Assembly (NCBI GenBank): GCA_019671005.1
Contig: CM033745.1
Coordinates: forward strand, 16,730,921 to 16,794,920
Origin: Hibiscus mutabilis
Lineage: Eukaryota > Streptophyta > Magnoliopsida > Malvales > Malvaceae
DNA: 64,000 bases
Direction of reading: 5' to 3'
Shown here: in pieces, positions 24,283-36,291 of the stretch
Layout: every line of letters starts with the position of its first letter
How positions within the stretch are numbered: position 1 is the first letter of the stretch
Position numbers and translations under genes: made by a program
Notes under the pieces: model-generated
Database searches by the model: none
What the model saw: only the letters and a program-made list of their open reading frames with translations
Told to the model about the DNA's origin: nothing

Positions 24283-25218
24283 TGTAATACAGGTTTTTTA
24301 GAAATATATGGAAAATGGGAGATGGAGTCGTCACCTGTAATCAAGGTTTTTTTAACACATGGAACATGATGAAAATGGAGTCGTCACTAACCACTTTAGT
24401 AGGCCAGACACCGTAAAAATTAACCAGAGATTCAAAAAATTGAGATCAGGAGTCGATTACGCGTGGGGAAGGATTAGCACCCCATAACGCCCAATATTGG
24501 TACCGCGCTGATTTAGTGTTGTCTTTGTAAGAAAACAAAAATTTGAATTTAATTTAATTTAAAATTTATCTCAAAAAAACAGTCTAAGGAGAGTATTTTC
24601 TTATTTACGATAACCAAGGAAGATGATACATGAATAAGTCAGGACACCACTTCCAAGTCAGTTCCCGAAATAAATTGAAAAATATCCCTTAAATATTAGA
24701 ATGAGTTTAAAACCTTAAAATACATACAAAAATGCGTTAAAAAGGATAACATAATATAAGATATGCTTATAGTCACACCTTTTCTTTTTTCAGATCTGAT
24801 TTTAGATCCAATATTTTCACTTTTGTTGTTTTTCTGACAAGAGCAATTTTGGCACGTGATGGAGCAGGGCGGTGGAGCAGGCAACTAGGGCGGTGGTGTC
24901 ACGTGTGGCGGCCACGGGGCAATGAAGCGCCGCGCGTGACGGCCACGCTTAGGGAAAACCGAAGGGACATGACTGGCGGCGGCTAAAGGGATAAACATTT
25001 TAGGTTTAGTTTATTTTTTAGAGTTAAGGGTGTTTTAGGTATTTAGGTTACTAATTTGGTAATGGTAGTGGGTTGGATTGTAATGAGAATGTAATTGGGC
25101 CAGTTTAGTTTAGGTAATTGGGTCTGTTTGGGTTAAGGAAATGATAAAAGGGATTTTAAATTTTTTTGGTTTAATTTGGCTATTGTGCTTAAAGGCCCGA
25201 ACAAAATGGGTTATGACA
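24283..25218 (-). repeat. 3' LTR of the deleted Tat/Ogre-like element
   Basis: Compared with the other LTR it lacks about 1.1 kb in the middle (junction at about 24772, where the other copy continues from about 26565 to 27665), but it retains the outer 200 bp that the other copy has lost. It contains GCGTGGGGAAGGATTAGCAC at about 24462. Confidence 0.8.
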
Positions 25219-25439
25219 TCTGCCCCTCTTTGCTCATTGCTGTGTAACAATAATGGAGCAAAGATAAAAGAATAACCATTTTGTCCGGTCAAGTTTGAGT
25301 TCTTTCTCGAGCCACTATCTTCCTAAGCTTCACTTGATCCGCTCGGCCGCTCTTATAGGCAAAATCTTCAAAATGGAGGATCCGTTGGGGAAGCAAAATC
25401 TTCAACCTAGGGTGATGCAATAGAGGAGACAAAATGAGT

Positions 25440-26290
25440 TCGGCTTGCTACGACTCTGACGGCGATGCAATACCTAGAGAAAAATTGACCCAGCTGCAAC
25501 ACTGACGAAGAGGCAAGATCTAGAAAACTTGATCTAGCTGCATCACTGACGAAGAGGCAGGATCAAACGATGAAGGTTCTGATATTTGATCTAGCTGTAA
25601 CACCGACGAAAAAAATAAGATCTGATAGGTTTTCTTTTTCTTTTTTTTCTTTTTTCTTTTTTTGAGGGTGATTTCAGACGTGTTCCCATTAACTGAAGCA
25701 AAAGCTGAGAGAAAATAGTTTTTTTACTAGCTATAATATTTATGAAGAGAGAAATTAAAAGTCAATAAATTTTGACCCAGCTACAAGACTAACAAAGAGG
25801 CAAGGTCTATAGTTAGTAAGGTTGATCCAGCTACGATACCGACGAAGAGGCAAGATCGAGAGCTAGTGAATTTGGTCTAGCTACAACACCATTGAATAGG
25901 CAAGACCAAGAGTTAGTTAGGTTTGACCCAGCTAGAACACTAATGAAGAGGCAGCGTCTGATGTTAAAATTTTTTGATCCAGCTGCAACACCGACGAAAA
26001 GGCAAGATCAGGATTTGACCGAGCTACAACACTGGTGAAGAGGCAAGGTCTAAAGGTAAAAGTTTTGATCCAGCTACAACACTGACGAAGAGGCTAGATC
26101 AGAATTTTGACACATTGGTCCAGCTACAACACCGACAAAGAGGCAAGACATGGATTGGACCGAGCTACAACACCGACGAAGAGGCACGGCTAAAGGTAAA
26201 AAAATTTGATCCAGCTGCAACATTGATGAAGAGATAGGATCAGAAAATCGACACTTTTGGTCCAGCTACAACACCGACGAAGAGGCACAA
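25440..26290 (-). repeat. Minisatellite, about 14 units of 45-60 bp
   Basis: Units follow the pattern GATCCAGCTACAACACCGAC then GAAGAGGCAAGATC, with a variable spacer. Clear units end near 25515, 25560, 25800, 25850, 25900, 25950, 26000, 26040, 26095, 26140, 26185, 26232 and 26283. A T-rich interruption lies at 25625-25665. It sits just upstream of the PPT/3' LTR of its element. Confidence 0.85.
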
Positions 26291-26299
26291 TTTAAATTT

Positions 26300-28101
26300 G
26301 GTACCGCGTTGATTTAGTGTTTTCTTTACAAGAAAACCAAAATTTGAATGTAATTTAAAACTTAATCCAAAAACGGTCTAAGGAGTGTATTTTCTTATTT
26401 ACGATAACCGAGGAAGATGATACCTGAATAAGTCATGACATCACTTCCAAGTCAGTTCCCGAAATAAATTAGAAAATATCCCATAAATATTAGAATGAGT
26501 TTAAAACCTTAAAATACATACAAAAATGCGTTAAAAAGGATAACATAATATAAGATATGCATATATTCACGTACCGATGTTATAATTATATTATAATATG
26601 CTATATATATATATTATAATAAGAATGATATACATGTATCATATATACATGACATGTAAAATATATATATATATATGTGTAAATAATTTTCAAGTGAAAA
26701 AAATACACATAATACACAGAGAAACACACACATATATATACTATAAAATAAATATACTATAAATTACATAAGAAAATATAATAATATGTCATAACAATAA
26801 TAATATATCATAATAATACTAAATAATTATAATAATAATATAATAATATTATATAACGTATAATATAATATAATAAATAACATATATATATGTATATCAT
26901 ATATTTATATAATAATGTCAGTGATAATAATTTTGTAATATACTATATAAAATAACAATAACAAATATAATAATAATAACAATAATAATAAAAAAAAGAA
27001 AATTAAAAGACCAAATTGCAAGGATACTAGATCTGGAAGGGCTGCGGGCATAATTTGCCCATCTTCAAAAGGCGCGAATCCACCACGTTGGGTTGGGTTG
27101 AGGCGCGGGTCGAGAGTTCCAAAATGACGTCGTTTTGAAATTTATATATATTTCCGTTTAGCCCCCCAAAAAACTCATTTTTATTTGATAAACAAAAAAA
27201 GAAGAAATTAAATCCTCTCAACTCTCTCCGTTCTCTCTCTTTGCTCTGTCCGACGCTGTCGTGTTGGCCGTCGCGCACCTTCGCCTGTCGCCGATCATCT
27301 GCGACGGTGAGCCGCCGCCTCCGGCGGCCGAATATGATGTAAAATAACCGGGCGACTCGTTATTTTTTCCAAAGCCGAATCTAAGGTTAGATTTCCTCGA
27401 ATCTAATCCTAACTTCCTAGATCTACAAAAAGCCGAAATGAAATATATGCCATTTTACCTTTTGTTTTCAACCCTTTTTTAGTCTTAGTATCTCCGGTTC
27501 GTTTCCCCTTTTTACTCTATATTTGGGGTCTCGAATGAACTAAGAGAATGAAAAAAAGTTTTTTTTTTAATTTTTGAATTCTTCTTTTTATTTCTCCTCC
27601 CCCTTTACATCGATTTACTGGGTTTTATACCCAATTTGCATGCATTAAAATAAAATATATTACACATTTTCTTTTTTCAGATCTGATTTTAGATCTAATA
27701 ATTTTACTTTTGTTGCTTTTCTAACAAGAGCAATTTTGGCCCGTGATGGAGCAGGACGGTGGAGCAGGCAACTAGGGCGGCAGTGGTCGTGGTGTTGCGC
27801 GTGGCGGCCACGGGGTAATGAAGCGCGCCACGCGTGGGGGAAACTGAAGGGACATGACTAGCGGCAGCTAAAGGGATAAACATTTTAGGTTTAGTTTATT
27901 TTTAAGGTTAAGGGTGTTTTAGGTATTTAGATTATTAATTTGGTAATGGTAGTAGGTTGGATTGTAATGGGTATGTAATTGAGCCAGTTTAGTTTAGGTA
28001 ATTGGGTCTGTTTGGGTTAAGAAAATGATAAAAGGAATTTTTAAATTTTTAGTTTAATTTGACTATTGGACTTAAAAGCCCGGACAAAATAAGTTATGAC
28101 A
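26300..28101 (-). repeat. 5' LTR of the deleted Tat/Ogre-like element (truncated)
   Basis: Matches 24490-24772 at its low-coordinate end and 24777-25218 at its high-coordinate end. Between them lies 1.1 kb with AT microsatellites (about 26580-27000) and a GC-richer block (about 27010-27330). The LTR-terminal 200 bp seen in the other copy are missing and are replaced by the minisatellite at 26290-26300. Confidence 0.75.
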
Positions 28102-28284
28102 CTTGATCAAAAAAATGTTAAAACACTAAATCCATGATCGCATAACAAATCCAGAAAAACTACGTGTAAAAACATAGATTCAACGAAATCAAGGTTCCAT
28201 GGTTCTGATATCTCTCTTCTTTTGCCTCTTCTCTTCTAAATTTCTTTTTTTTACCAATTATCCAATTACTTGTTCCGTTACATT

Positions 28285-28460
28285 TAGGGGTGATAATGAG
28301 CCTGACCGGCTCGTAAGCTATTCGGGCTCAGTTCAGTCAAAGCTTGGTTTGAATAAGTTCAACTCGCGTTCGTGCTCGGCTCGAGACCTTAACAAGCCGA
28401 GTCGAGTCGAGCCGACTGAAGCTCGGCTCGAAAAGCTCGTGAACATGCTCGAAATAATTA
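28285..28460. mobile_element. Fragment of a GCTCGA-rich TIR element (one end)
   Basis: Starts TAGGGGTGATAATGAGCCTG, followed by GGCTCG/GCTCGGCTCGA-rich sequence. This resembles the arms of other hAT-like repeats in the window. No matching right end was found. Confidence 0.4.
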
Positions 28461-28677
28461 TATATATACTCCATATACACTTGTATGTTTCAGTGTTGTT
28501 AACTTGTTATCATGATTAAATAATTTAAATCCTCTTTTCCCTGTGGACTTGTATAATTTAAAATATATACTATAGTTACTTACGGACTTCAAAAAATAAA
28601 TAATATCTTTTTCCCAAACATGTTTTCACATGTTATTTTTAAAAATTTCAAAAAAATATTTAAAACAATTTGAAGAA

Positions 28678-30747
28678 AGTAATGATTAGGTCTATTTTGA
28701 AGAAAACATCTTATGAGATTTTAAAATCCAAAAAGCCTAATATTAGTTATTTCCACCCTTTTAGTTGTAAATGTTTTGTTTTAAACAATGGAAAAGATAA
28801 TTTAGGTAAATTTGATGCCAAAAGTGATGAAGCTATTTTTCTAGGTTACTCTTTAAACTCTAAAGTCTATCAAGTATTTAATAAAAGAACTTTGGTTGTA
28901 GAAGAGTCTTTACATGTTGTTTTCGATGATAACCTCATTCCGAGGAAGGATTCTTGTGATGATGGTAATGATGTAGGGATCATTCAAGCCATTAATGGAG
29001 GACAAACATCAAAGGTGGATGATATTCCAAGCAAAGAAGAAGAACCACAAGATCCACCTCTTGAAGCCTTGAAGGACATGACTCTTGAGGAAAAAGAGGT
29101 CACCTACCCAAGGGAGTTCAATTATGTCAAAGGTGGTGACATTTTGGGTGATCCATCCAAAGGGGTAACCACTAGATCCTCTCTCAAACTTATGAATACT
29201 GCTGCATTTATTTCATGCATTGAGCCTAAGAATATCAAAGAAGCATTAAAAGATGATTTTTGGATATTGGACATGCAAGAAGAACTTAATCAATTTAAGA
29301 GAAGTAAAATATGGACATTAGTTGATAGACCTAGTAATAAATCTACTATAGGAACTAAATGGGTTTTTAGAAACAAACTAGATGAGAGTGGTAACATAGT
29401 GAGAAACAAGGGTAGACTTGTTGCTCAAGGTTACACTCAAGAAGAGCAAATAGATTTCGATGAAACATATGCACCCGTAGCTAGGATGGAAGCTATTAGG
29501 ATGCTTCTTGCATTTGCATGCTTTCATGATTTCAAGCCTTTTCAAATGGATGTAAAAAGTGCTTTTCTAAACGGTTTTATAAATGAAGAAGTGTATGTAG
29601 AACAACCACTGGGTTTTGAAGATTCAAAATTTCCAAATCATGTTTTCAAACTCACCAAAGCTTTATATGGTTTAAAACAAGCTCCTAGAGCTTGGTATGA
29701 AAGGCTTTCAAACTTTTTAATTGAAAAAGGTTTTGAAAAAGGTAAGGTGGATACTACACTTTTCATTAAAAGATATGTCAATGACATCTTAGTAGTTCAA
29801 ATTTACGTTGATGATATTATTTTTTGTTCTACTAATGAGTTTTATTGCCAAGAATTTTCTAAGCTAATGCAAGGTGAATTTGAGATGAGCATGATGGGGA
29901 ACTTTCATTTTTCTTGGGGCTCCAAATCAAGCAAAGGAATGATGAAACCTTCATCAATCAAGCCAAGTACATCAACAATATGCTCAAGAAGTTTGGTTTG
30001 GAGAACGTAAAGCCTCAAGCCACTCCAATGAGCTCATATATTAAGTTTGACAAAGATGAAGGAGGTAAGTGTGTAGATTCTAAGCTTTATCGTTCAATGA
30101 TTGGCTCTTTGCTTTACCTTACCGCAAGTAGACCCGATATCATATTTAATGTTTGCTTGTGTGCTAGGTTTCAAGCTAGCCCTAGAGAATCGCACCTAGT
30201 AGCCATTAAGAGAATCTTTAGATACCTTAGAGATACACCTAGTTCAGGTATTTGGTATCCTAGAGATTCATCATTTGATCGTCATGCCTTCTCGGATGCG
30301 GATTATGGGGGATATAAGATAGATAGGAAAAGTACCTCTGGAACATGCCAATTCTTAGGTAGTATGCTCGTATCTTGGTTCTCTAAGAAACAAAATTGCG
30401 TAGCCTTATCTACCACCGAAGTAAAGTACATATCCTTAGGGAGTTGTTGAGCTCAAGTCCTTTGGATGAAGCAACAACTCTTAGACTATGGTGTTGAAGT
30501 ATATACCATACCCCTTAAGTGTGAAAACACTAGTGCTATTTGTTTCACTAAGAATCTCATCCAACATTCTATAACCAAACACATAAAAATAAGGCATCAT
30601 TTCATTAGAGATCATGTCTTGAAAAATAATGTAGTTCCAGAGTATGTCGATACCTTGAAACAATTAGCTGATATATTTACCAAACCTTTAGATAAAGAAC
30701 ATTTTTTGACTCTTAGGAGAGAGTTAGGACAAACTAGCTTATCTTGA
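28678..30747 (+). pseudogene. SIRE-like Copia pol (integrase end, RT, RNase H), 5'-truncated
   Basis: Homology begins abruptly with the C-terminal part of integrase (VMIRSILKKTSYE) and ISYFHPFSCKCF. The reverse transcriptase follows with the usual motifs GTKWVFRNKLDE, RLVAQGYTQ, QMDVKSAFLNG and ALYGLKQAPRAWY, and the catalytic YVDD at about 29809. One extra base in a G run near 29918 shifts the frame. The second part (29914-30447) continues through LYRSMIGSLLYLTASRPDI to RNase H motifs SDADYGG and STSGTCQFLG. An in-frame TGA stands at 30448. The last part ends in TKHIKIRHHFIRDHV and LADIFTKPLD. The 5' half (gag, PR, most of IN, 5' LTR) is absent. The SIRE/Maximus assignment is from remembered family resemblance. 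Confidence 0.9.
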
Positions 30748-30954
30748 CTTTTTAGAGCCCTTCAGTGCCAAAAATTTGCTTGAATTTGAATAATGATCAT
30801 GCTTTTATGATTTTGCTTCTTGATGCATCTATGCTTGTTGCTAGGGGAGTATGCATCTATCCTAGCCTATTCATGTTGTTCATACATCATACACGTGTAT
30901 TTTGGTTCGAGTAAAATCGAACTTTTGAACAACTTGTGGCCCAAAATGCATTTT

Positions 30955-31150
30955 CTGGGTTATTCGTATCGAAACGGATGAAGATGTTTCGATACACCAT
31001 TCTTGACTCAACCAAGATTGCATTCCTCGGTACAAGTGTATCGATACGAGTTCAAGAACAAGTTTCGATATAGGTTAGTCTGTATCGAAACGGTGCCTGT
31101 GTTTCGACATACCTGTATCGATACGCCACGTGGCGTATCGGTACGCGCGG
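30955..31150. repeat. Cluster of GTATCGATACG-like motifs in the Copia 3' region
   Basis: About eight near-palindromic units such as TATCGAAACGG, GTGTATCGATACGAG and GGCGTATCGGTACGCG. The cluster lies between the pol stop and the additional ORF. Confidence 0.75.
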
Positions 31151-31719
31151 GAACATACAGATTCTTTAAATGAGTCTTTAATGAGTATCCAACTTTAAAT
31201 CAAACTTTTAAACCCTTATTCATCCAAAACCCTAGTTTTTCAACTATAAATACCTATCAAATCCTCTTGTTTTTCACACAAATTTTTGAGGGTTTTTGCT
31301 CAACAAACCAAGTCTAAGATCCCTCATCAAATCGGTGCATTATCATCTATCCATTCTTCCAATTTCCTCAAATCAAGGTATAAACTCTTTCTTTTTCTTT
31401 TTCTTTTTTCATTTAGTTTCCTATACTGTTTTTAACTAATTGTTGTACAAAAAATATACATATAGTATGGGTTTTAAAGTTTTTGCAAAAATTCATTCAA
31501 AATCTAATTTTTTTATTCAAATATAAAAATACTCTTTATATTTTAAATCTATTTTCCATATTTTTTACCAAAATTTCTTTTTTTATATTTGTATATGTTT
31601 TTAAATTATATTGTATATTTTTTTAACAAAAACCTTGAGCATTGGATTATTTATTGGATCAAATATGATGATTTATGCATACATGGTTTTGTGCCTAAAC
31701 TGTTTTTTAGATTTTCTCT

Positions 31720-32868
31720 ATGGCACCAAGGAAAAGAGCTAGAACAAGCAAGGTTGACGAGTCTTCAACCAAAGATAATTCGGCACATCCCAACCTTAGT
31801 GTCATTTATCAAAAGAGTTCTCCAACCCCGACGGCTTTAAGTAACTTCAAGCAATACCAAAACTACAAAATCCGTCGCGAAAGAGTAACATCTGTTCATT
31901 TTTTAGACTTTGAATGTTTCAAGTTCAAATATCTTCATCTTTTGAGACATTGGAAATTTATTCAATTTTTGACTATCGTTGAGTTTTTGTACCGTACCTT
32001 GTTTTGATTTTCTTTGCCAATGCCCGATGCATCCCTAATCAAGACCGTTCCAAGGTCATTGCTATTGAGTCATTCTTAATGAAGAAGAAATTTCGTATTG
32101 ATGTTCAAACTCTAGTCAATGTCTTTGGGTTCGAAGATGAGGGATTGAAGATGAAGACTCCTTGGGACATTTCTTGGCAGTTCTGTTACTGTTCTTGATG
32201 CCTATGATCGCTTCTTGCATCTCATGATCACTTGGTGGTTTCGGCCATTCGGTGGAAAGTTTTCTACTATTCGACAAGTGGACGAATTTTGGATAAGATG
32301 TTTTCGTGGTGAGAAGCAGTCCAATCTTGCTCAAATAATGTTCGCGGAGCTAGTTTACCTCATCCAACATCGACACACCCCTCTAGTTTCATCCTTCACT
32401 TATGGGACAGCTTTGAGTTACTTGTTTACTCAATTAGAGATCGATTGCTCGCAAGACTTTCTCGAGCCTCTTACCGATCCCATTGATGAGCGTTCTCGTG
32501 TACGTACCAAGTTTTACTATTTTAGTGGTGAGTGGCTACGTCTCGTCGAGGTTCCACATGATGCAATCCTTGAAGAACCGAGAGCTCTTCCACAAGCCGC
32601 CCCTCAAGATCTGGTAGCTCCACCGGCTATGGATGCTCTCATGGCTTATCTCAATGAGCAATTCACTTTATTGAAGACAACCATGAATGAAGGGTTTGCA
32701 GCCATTGATACTCGATTTACTTCCTTGGAGGATTGAGTTCAAGCCATTGAAAGCCAACAAAGTTCGATGGACATATCTCTTACGGCTTTTCATGGAGAAT
32801 GTAGACTATCTCAGGCTACTCAAACCCATGACGAAGATGAAGATCAAGAGGATGAGGATGCTCAATAG
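31720..32868 (+). pseudogene. Additional ORF downstream of Copia pol (plant-transposon-protein type)
   Basis: Starts MAPRKRARTSK at 31720, on the pol strand. Segments in different frames read as one protein once small indels near 31995 and 32160 are allowed for: HFLDFECFKFKYLHLLRHWK, then FFANARCIPNQDRSKVIAIE, then FLHLMITWWFRPFGGKF, then MAYLNEQFTLLKTTMNEGFA. A TGA at 32735 interrupts it. Downstream the frame stays open to a stop at 32866-32868 and is acidic at the end. I associate the middle with the conserved 'putative plant transposon protein' domain found in retroelement ORFs. The position after pol is where SIRE elements carry an env-like ORF, but no signal peptide or membrane segment is seen. 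Function unknown. Confidence 0.6.
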
Positions 32869-33409
32869 ACATACATTGCATTGCATATCATATTAGGGTT
32901 TTGTTTTTTAATTTTTATGCACATATGTTATTTACTCTATGAACCTATGCTTTGATTTTAGTTTGTTTTGCGTTGGATTTGGATTATATTGCTTTGAACT
33001 TTCAATGATAAGTATGTTGCTTTGATTATGCTTTGAATTATGATAAGTATGTTGCTTTGAATTATCCTTTAATATCATTGATTTTGATCTAACAAAAGGG
33101 GAGAGAAGAAAGAGCTTAAATTTTCAAAAACTTTTTTTGAAACCTATATTAAAGTAAGGGGGAGTTCACAAAGACTTAAAAATTTAACTCAGTTTTGTTA
33201 TATCAAAAAGGGAAGATTGTAAAACCAAAGTTTGATTTTGATATAACAAATTGATTAAGGACTTATTTGAAAAAGAAAATAAATTTTTAAGTATCTCAAA
33301 GACTCACAATTGATAAGGACTTTTCAAGTACAAACTTTTTCAAAGTAAAAAACTTAAACCCTATAAATTTTTCTAAGTATTTTTTTAAGCTAAATTTAAG
33401 TTTTACATC

Positions 33410-33930
33410 TAGGCGTATCGATATGCCCTCAGGCGTTTCGATATGGGCTTAAATTAAAAGGCCACTATAAGCATCTGTTTCAATACGGTTCCATCCGTAT
33501 CGATACGACCTTCACATGGGCTAAGCATTTTACTCAAGCGTTTTGATACGGTTCCATCCGTTTCGATACGGCCTTTATATTGGGTTTAAGATTTAAGAAC
33601 AACGTACTGATACGGCTACTGGCGTATCAACACGATTGTTGAGATTTTTCATTTATGATTCGAACGTTGCCTTGTTAGTTATTGAGAACATGCGTTTTTG
33701 AAATTCAGTTAACCCGTATCGATACACCTTCAAGGCGTACCAATACAGGTTCATACATTATCCCAAGTGAGCAAAATTGCATCGATACGCCCCTTTGTTT
33801 TACACTGAGATCGTACTGATACGCTTTCTTACGTATCTATACGCCCCCTGCATAAATTGTACACAACGACTCTTTCTATTTTGAGACAGGTATCGATACG
33901 GCTGTTCGTGTACCGATACGGGTAGTTGAA
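33410..33930. repeat. Second cluster of GTATCGATACG-like motifs
   Basis: About 15 copies, often in pairs separated by 10-15 bases (for example CCGTATCGATACACC then GGCGTACCAATACAGG). They precede the LTR TATA box by about 100-600 bp. Confidence 0.8.
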
Positions 33931-34014
33931 GAAGTGCATTTATGGTGGGAAAAAGAGGAGCCAACGGTTATATTGATAACTTCAACCACCCAAACGGATA
34001 AATCAATGAGAATG

Positions 34015-34022
34015 TATAAAAG
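34015..34022 (+). promoter_or_regulatory. TATA box of the Copia LTR
   Basis: TATAAAAG within GAATGTATAAAAGCAAG, in the middle of the LTR. This is a plausible position for the U3/R boundary. Confidence 0.55.
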
Positions 34023-34493
34023 CAAGTCTCCAAAGCCTCAGCAACAACTATTGAACTTATTTGCAACATCCAAGTACATATCCAAACCTTCTTGAGCTAA
34101 AGAGTCAAATACTTCTAACCCCAATTGAGTGTATTTTCATTGTTTTATCTTTTATCAATTTGGGGAGTGAGATATATTGTAATTGGGCAAAAATCCACCT
34201 ATTTGAGAGGTTATTTATTGTTTGTCTATTTCTCTTTGTAAAGAGTGAAGTGGATCAATCTTTGGGTAGAAAGATTGATCGTTTGTAACGGTTTCCTCCT
34301 AAGCCGAGTAAAGGGGAAGAATTCTAGTTATTGAATTGTTGAAATCCTCAGTAGGGTGCTGGGGTAGTGGATGTAAAGCTCATTCGAAGCTTGTATCACT
34401 CTAAAATCCTTGTGTCTCCAATTTCCAATTTTCTTTTTGCACCCTTCATTTTTTTAACTACCAATTCACCCCCTCTTGGTGATTTTCCATCAA

Positions 34494-34950
34494 TTGATCA
34501 AGTCAACAAAAATGGTCTTAAAATGTAGGAGGAATTAAAGAAGAAAGGAAATCAGGAACTAAATCTCAAACTGTAAAATACAATTTTTTTAATTTTTTGA
34601 GTTGGGCAAACTCAATTCGAAATAGAAATTTTCACGAGTTATTCGAGTTGACTCAAATAACTCGAAATTAAAAAAAATTGACTTTTTCGAGTCGAATTTT
34701 ACTCACCTTGCCAATATATATATATATGGTTACACTTTAATTTTTGATCCCTTACCATACTCAAATTAGGGACATGGTTTATACCCCTTAATTTTACAAA
34801 AGTTTATAATATAATTTTACAATGTATTTAATTGATCTAAATAACCAACATTTTTATCTATTTTACTTAAAACATGCATTTTATAAAAACCCTCTTTTAA
34901 CTCATCATGCTCACGTGTGATTTTGTGCATTTGGACACAATGAATTTTAA
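34494..34950. other. Intergenic DNA with a decayed TCGAGT-type arm
   Basis: The stretch 34600-34715 has AACTCGAAATT and TTTTTCGAGTCGAATTTTACTCACCTTG, like the right arms of the TCGAGT-rich repeats. No gene is seen. Confidence 0.4.
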
Positions 34951-35746
34951 GGTAAACTACACGTTTCGTCACTAAAATTTGAAAAAGTTATGTTTTGGTC
35001 ACTCAAGTATAATTTTTTTAATTTGACTACCAAACTTTTGAAATTTATTATTTAGTCACTGCATTGTTAATTCTTCATTTCCATTGTGACATGGCAAAGC
35101 GTCCTAGAAACTTTTTGGTAAAATTGTACAAGAACCCTTGAAACTTTCCCTACCAAAGTCTTACTTCCAGATTTTTGGATTTCCTTTGATTCTCCAACTT
35201 CATAACATCTTCTTCAAAATTCCAAGAGTAGAGAGGTGGAGAAGGAAAAAGAGAGCATTAAATCATGATTTGGGCTGATCGGACAATTGAGATTGTATAT
35301 CAGTCGTTTTCCTCCAAGGATTTGATCGAAGTTTTGTGAGTTAAAAAGGTTTTTGAACAAATCTAAATAGATAAAGTGACGGAGGACAATGAAACTAATT
35401 TATCGTATGCCAATGTCTAGGGTGGTAAAAAGATGTCAAGAATGATAGTTTTGATGGTGATATGACATGGGGGAGGAAATTATTTTTTCCAAGGAAAAAG
35501 AACAGTGGTCATTTTTGTGTGGAATGTGAAATAGAAAATGAAAAAAAATAAAGAAACTTTAGTGGGAAATAGGTGGCTTTGGCAACAACAACAAAAAAAT
35601 CCCCATCAATTGTCGTTCGTTGGTGACATAACGCCCGAGTGATTAATTTTTTTAAAAAAAATTGGTGATCAAATTAAAAGTTCTTTTATAGTTGGATGGT
35701 CAAAATAAAAATAGATTGAAAATGGTGACTAAACAAGTAATTTGCC
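34951..35746. mobile_element. MULE-like TIR element, about 796 bp
   Basis: The left arm GGTAAACTACACGTTTCGTC and the reverse complement of the right arm, GGCAAATTACTTGTTTAGTC, match and continue with GTCACT/AGTGAC motifs. The interior contains an A-rich and G-rich stretch without a recognisable ORF. Flanks share TTTTAA only. Confidence 0.6.
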
Positions 35747-36291
35747 TTTTTAAGAAAAAAACTCAACTAAAATACGTAATGATATTAACCATTTGAACCA
35801 ATGACATTATAAAACAGAAGATTAAGTTATATTGAATTAAAGTACAAGGAGTAAGCCTTATATTTAAGTACACTAAACGGAACAAAATTTATTATTTGAA
35901 TAGTAGTGATTATAATATAATATATGTTTATGTATATTTTAATTTTTTGATAATATACACACACCTTACAGACAAAGTAATATAAACTTGAATCTCTTAA
36001 GATAAACATAATCTATTTTTCCATTTGAACAACTTGTTGAGTTTTAAACGGACCTAAATTGAAACCTGAACTATAAAATTTATATATAGTTTAGTTTTGA
36101 CGTGGAAAAGAAATTCATAACCTTACCTACTTTGAGACCAGACAGCAAATCTGACATGGATCCTAGTTCAATGGCCCCCATAATGTCTTCGCCGCTGGCA
36201 ATGGCATGCCCTACTTTTTAGTTCTTCAGACAGTAACTCTGCTCTCGTTATTGTCATAAAAAAGGATAAAAATGAAATGACATTTTCCTAG

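Larger units (their letters stand above)
24283..28101 (-). mobile_element. Internally deleted Tat/Ogre-like LTR retrotransposon (minus orientation)
   Basis: The outer ends are TGTAATACAGG and GTTATGACA, flanked by CTTAA (24278-24282) and CTTGA (28102-28106), a 5-bp duplication with one mismatch. Two LTR-like segments (24283-25218 and 26300-28101) share long stretches in the same order. On the minus strand a purine tract, GCAAAGAGGGGCAGA (25219-25233), stands directly before the 3' LTR starting TGTCATAAC. This fixes the orientation. Between the LTRs only a minisatellite and short flanks remain, and gag and pol are gone. The element therefore cannot move on its own. Confidence 0.8.
33218..34493 (+). 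repeat. 3' LTR of the SIRE-like Copia element
   Basis: A purine-rich tract, AAAAAGGGAAGAT (33205-33217), is followed by TGTAAAACCAAAGTTTG, the likely LTR start. It contains a second cluster of GTATCGATACG-like motifs (33410-33930) and a TATA box. The end is set near the CCCCCTCTTGG block at about 34470-34493, typical of the end of SIRE LTRs, but is approximate. No 5' LTR remains for comparison. Confidence 0.6.

Noticed and set aside
25440..26290. CRISPR-like array
   Set aside because: Units are diverged direct repeats with irregular spacing, within a plant retroelement, so a minisatellite is the right reading.
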